This document shows positions 5,530 through 7,973 of a stretch of DNA of 7,973 nucleotides, in pieces; position 1 is the first letter of the stretch, and every line of letters starts with the position of its first letter. The position numbers and the translations under genes were made by a program. The notes below the pieces were generated by a model. It was not told the origin of the DNA and made no database searches. It saw only the letters and a program-made list of their open reading frames with translations. The stretch covers positions 1 through 7,973 of the forward strand of contig JAOZST010000177.1 of the NCBI GenBank assembly GCA_029939535.1. The letters run 5' to 3'. The stretch comes from NBML01 sp029939535 (GTDB lineage: Bacteria > Desulfobacterota > Desulfobacteria > Desulfobacterales > Desulfobacteraceae).

Positions 5530-7236
5530 ATGGCTGAAAAGAAAGACAATTTAGTAACGAAAAGAGTGCATCCCGGTGTTAAGGAAATGGAAAAAAGCCT
5601 TGCAGAAGGAAAATGTTCCCGTCGTGAATTCTTACGGACAACAACGTTACTAGGTATATCTGCGACAACTGCCTATAGCCTTGCAAGCTCAATCCTTGGA
5701 AAAGATATTTTGCCTGATTTAATTTCCACAGCCCATGCCGGCCAGAAAAAAGGCGGTGTTTTAAAGTGGGGTATGCAGGTACAAGAAATGGCAGATCCGG
5801 CAACGTATTCATGGACAGAGAAGTCTATCATTGCCCGGAATATTGTTGAATATCTGGTGGAAACAGGGCCGGATAATATTACCAGACCTAACCTGGCGGA
5901 AAGCTGGGAAGCGTCCGATGACCTTAAAACCTGGATCTTTCATCTTCGCAAAGGGGTTAAGTGGTCAAATGGCGATGACTTTGGTGCCGATGATGTGGTA
6001 TTTAACTTTACCCGGTGGCTGGATCCTAAAACAGGATCATCCAATCTGGGACTGTTCAACGCCATGCTGGAAGAAACCGGCGAGAAAGATGAAAAAGGCA
6101 ACCCCAAAAAACGTATGATCAAAAATGCCGTGGAAAAAGTAGATGCCCATACGGTAAAACTCAACCTTAAATCAGCGGTTCTGTCTATTCCTGAAAACCT
6201 TTACAACTACCCCACTGCCATTGTTCATCGCAACTTTGAAAAAGAGGGGGGTGATCTTTCTAAAAATCCAGTAGGCACCGGACCCTACACTCTTGCCCAA
6301 TTCAAAGTCGGTGAGATAGCTGTATTGAAAAAACGCAAAGAGCCCTATTGGGGTGACGAAGCTTTTCTTGATGAAATCCGTTTCATGGATCTGGGCCAGG
6401 ATGCCGGTGCATACTTGGCAGCCATCGCATCAAAACAGGTGGATGGAATCTATATGCTTGATTTGACAACACTGGAAGCAGCTAAAAATATTCCGGGAAT
6501 CAAAGTTGTCTCAATTCCCTCCACACAGACAGGGGTCATCCGCATGAAGGTCAATAAAAAACCCTTTGACGACATTCGAATCCGTAAAGCAGTTCAAAAA
6601 TGCTGCGATGTTGAAAGACAGCTTAAAATTGCCCACCAGGGTCTGGGAGTTGTTGCAGAACACCATCATGTCGCAACCATCCATCCCGAGTATTTTAAAC
6701 TGCCGCCTCTTAAACAGGATATTGCCGGGGCTAAAAAGCTCTTAAAAGAAGCAGGATATCCCGATGGTATTGAATTAACCTGCAACGTAGGCAATACCGA
6801 TGGTGTATGGGAGCAGAATTCCGTTGCCGTACTTAAAGAAGATTGCGCCAAGGCCGGGATCAACATTAAAATGAATGTGATGCCCACTGCACAATACTGG
6901 GATGTCTGGACAAAGGCACCCATGAGTCTTACCTCCTGGACCCATCGTCCTCTGGCCGTCATGGTATTGGGTCTGGCCTATCGTGCGGGAGTCCCCTGGA
7001 ATGAATCCAGCTATAATAATCCTAAGTTTGATGCGGCTTTAGATGAGGCCGAAGCAACATTTAATGTTGAAGACCGCCGGGTTAAGATGGAGAAGGTTGA
7101 AAAAATCCTGCAGGATGATGCTGTTCTGGTACAGCCTTTTTTCCGGTCTGTTTTCACGGCAATTTCCGAAAATGTGGTTGGTTTTGAAATGCATCCGACC
7201 CGGTATTACCTCTTCCGCAAGGTTTCACTGGCGTAA
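5530..7236 (+). CDS. ABC transporter solute-binding protein, family 5 (peptide/opine/nickel type), Tat-exported
   Basis: This 568-residue periplasmic binding protein feeds an ABC importer. After about 30 hydrophilic residues comes a twin-arginine signal, SRREFLRTTTLLG (30-42), with a hydrophobic stretch and a likely cleavage after AHA (68-70). Tat export implies that it folds in the cytoplasm first. The mature part shows family-5 landmarks: NLAESWEASDD, then LRKGVKWSNGDDFGADDVVF, then NPVGTGPYTL, and a C-terminal PFFRSVFTAISENVVGFEMHP. Family members bind peptides, opines, nickel chelates, sugars or other amino compounds, so the ligand is not fixed by family. Its place opposite the methyltransferase operon suggests a methylated amine or amino-acid derivative. 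GGAGG lies about 9 nt before the ATG. The permease gene follows after 76 bp, across a strong hairpin. No substrate-coordinating residues could be assigned. Confidence 0.92.
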   Translation: MAEKKDNLVTKRVHPGVKEMEKSLAEGKCSRREFLRTTTLLGISATTAYSLASSILGKDILPDLISTAHAGQKKGGVLKWGMQVQEMADPATYSWTEKSIIARNIVEYLVETGPDNITRPNLAESWEASDDLKTWIFHLRKGVKWSNGDDFGADDVVFNFTRWLDPKTGSSNLGLFNAMLEETGEKDEKGNPKKRMIKNAVEKVDAHTVKLNLKSAVLSIPENLYNYPTAIVHRNFEKEGGDLSKNPVGTGPYTLAQFKVGEIAVLKKRKEPYWGDEAFLDEIRFMDLGQDAGAYLAAIASKQVDGIYMLDLTTLEAAKNIPGIKVVSIPSTQTGVIRMKVNKKPFDDIRIRKAVQKCCDVERQLKIAHQGLGVVAEHHHVATIHPEYFKLPPLKQDIAGAKKLLKEAGYPDGIELTCNVGNTDGVWEQNSVAVLKEDCAKAGINIKMNVMPTAQYWDVWTKAPMSLTSWTHRPLAVMVLGLAYRAGVPWNESSYNNPKFDAALDEAEATFNVEDRRVKMEKVEKILQDDAVLVQPFFRSVFTAISENVVGFEMHPTRYYLFRKVSLA

Positions 7237-7251
7237 TTAACAACAAAGTAT

Positions 7252-7283
7252 TGTCTGGTAAGGGTGTATTTCCTTACCAGACA
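7252..7283 (+). other. Intercistronic 12-bp perfect stem-loop
   Basis: TGTCTGGTAAGG (7252-7263) pairs perfectly with CCTTACCAGACA (7272-7283) around an 8-nt loop. It lies 15 nt after the solute-binding protein stop and about 30 nt before the permease ATG. No T-run follows, so it is unlikely to be a full rho-independent terminator. Such hairpins after a binding-protein gene often protect the upstream mRNA end and lower downstream expression, so that more binding protein than permease is made. That role is inferred by analogy with other ABC operons. Confidence 0.8.
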
Positions 7284-7312
7284 TAAGCCACGCTTAAATT
7301 TAAGGAGTCAAA

Positions 7313-7973
7313 ATGGTACTATTGCTATTAAAGCGAATCGGTTTCATGATTTTTACCATGATTATTGTATCTATGATTCTTTTTTTGCTTCTAGAAACAG
7401 GCCTTACAGGTGATCCTGCCACCCGGGTTCTGGGTAATTTTGCCAGTGATGAACAAAAAGAACTGTGGCGGGACCAGCACGGGTATAACCAGCCGGTTAT
7501 CGTGCGCTATGCAAAATGGCTGGGTAATTTCGCCACGGGTGACCTTGGCACCTCCATCCGCTACAAGGGCCCTGTAAAAGAAGTTCTCTTGCCTCGATTA
7601 TGGAATACGGCCATCTTAGGCTTCTGGACCTTTGCCATTATGATTCCTCTGTCATTAATATTAGGTGTCTTATCCGGAATGAAGGAGGGTTCCCTGCTGG
7701 ATCGAACCATATCGGTTTTTGGCATTTTGACCACATCTGTTCCGGAATTTGCCAGCGCTGTATTTTTTTCCGCTCTTTTTGTATTTGGCTTAAAGTGGTT
7801 ACCGGGGACAAGCTCAATGGCAGGTGGGTTTGAATTCAAACAACTGATCCTTCCTGCCATGGTATTGGTGGTGTATGATTTTGGGTATGTTGCCCGTATG
7901 ACCCGGGCATCCATGGCTGAAGTGATGACATCCCAGTACATAAGATCGGCGGTTTTAAAGGGCCTTCCTTACA
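7313..7973 (+). CDS. ABC transporter permease, DppB/OppB type (partial, right edge)
   Basis: This is an inner-membrane channel subunit of the importer served by the preceding binding protein. Translation from ATG 7313 gives 220 open codons to the window edge. The family length is usually a little over 300 residues, so about a third is missing. The first membrane helix is about 9-29 (IGFMIFTMIIVSMILFLLL). A periplasmic segment follows with GDLGTSIR (76-83), a typical DppB motif. Further hydrophobic spans lie near 100-121, 133-160 and 178-192. The cytoplasmic EAA loop that docks on the ATPase is visible near the edge, running from RASMAEVMTSQYIRSAV (198-214) to KGL (216-218). AAGGAG lies 7 nt before the ATG. 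A second permease (DppC type) and one or two ATPases are expected downstream. Confidence 0.93.
   Translation, partial: MVLLLLKRIGFMIFTMIIVSMILFLLLETGLTGDPATRVLGNFASDEQKELWRDQHGYNQPVIVRYAKWLGNFATGDLGTSIRYKGPVKEVLLPRLWNTAILGFWTFAIMIPLSLILGVLSGMKEGSLLDRTISVFGILTTSVPEFASAVFFSALFVFGLKWLPGTSSMAGGFEFKQLILPAMVLVVYDFGYVARMTRASMAEVMTSQYIRSAVLKGLPY

Noticed and set aside
7561..7941. 126-codon minus-strand open frame at the right end
   Set aside because: It lies opposite the permease, whose membrane helices and EAA loop are unmistakable. The opposing frame has no family features.
1..7973. CRISPR arrays, tRNA or rRNA genes, insertion sequences
   Set aside because: No spaced repeat array, cloverleaf, rRNA-like stretch, transposase frame or flanking inverted repeats were seen. 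The only repeats are the two short tandem arrays reported.

Overview
The window looks like part of a bacterial chromosome coding for anaerobic, corrinoid-dependent demethylation of a methylated amine. It combines an MttB-family methyltransferase, its corrinoid carrier and a UroD-fold methyltransferase with a GntR regulator and a divergent ABC importer. Coding DNA has middling G+C and the intergenic DNA is strikingly A/T-rich. This gene set, together with a Tat-exported family-5 solute-binding protein, recalls amine-using sulfate reducers of the Desulfobacterota, such as Desulfobacula or Desulfobacterium relatives. That assignment is an inference from style, with no marker gene to support it.

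Minus-strand block (positions about 5147 down to 1): a FadR-type GntR regulator, then a DapF-like epimerase, a UroD/MtaA-family methyltransferase, a B12-binding corrinoid protein and an MttB-family methyltransferase without pyrrolysine. A further reading frame may begin at 46 and run off the left edge. The last four complete genes are spaced 20, 85 and 83 bp apart with no terminator-like hairpin seen between them, so they probably form one operon. A candidate promoter lies just upstream of the epimerase. Two gene junctions carry short direct tandem repeats: 24 bp x 2 before mttB and 14 bp x 3 after it.

Plus-strand block (5530 to the right edge): a Tat-signal family-5 (peptide/opine/nickel type) solute-binding protein, an intercistronic 12-bp perfect stem-loop, and the first 220 codons of a DppB/OppB-type permease. 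The remaining transporter genes presumably continue past the edge.

Between the blocks (5148-5529) is an A/T-rich divergent control region. It holds a 17-bp perfect palindrome that fits the general GntR operator pattern TnGTnnnACnA. The core TTTTGTATT recurs in the regulator's own leader and over the predicted -10 of the epimerase operon, suggesting one regulator for all three units. The inferred pathway is import of a methylated (probably quaternary amine) compound by the ABC transporter, methyl transfer to the corrinoid protein by MttB, and onward transfer by the UroD-fold protein or an enzyme outside the window. The DapF-like gene is the unexpected member and may mean that the substrate is an amino-acid derivative needing a stereochemical change.
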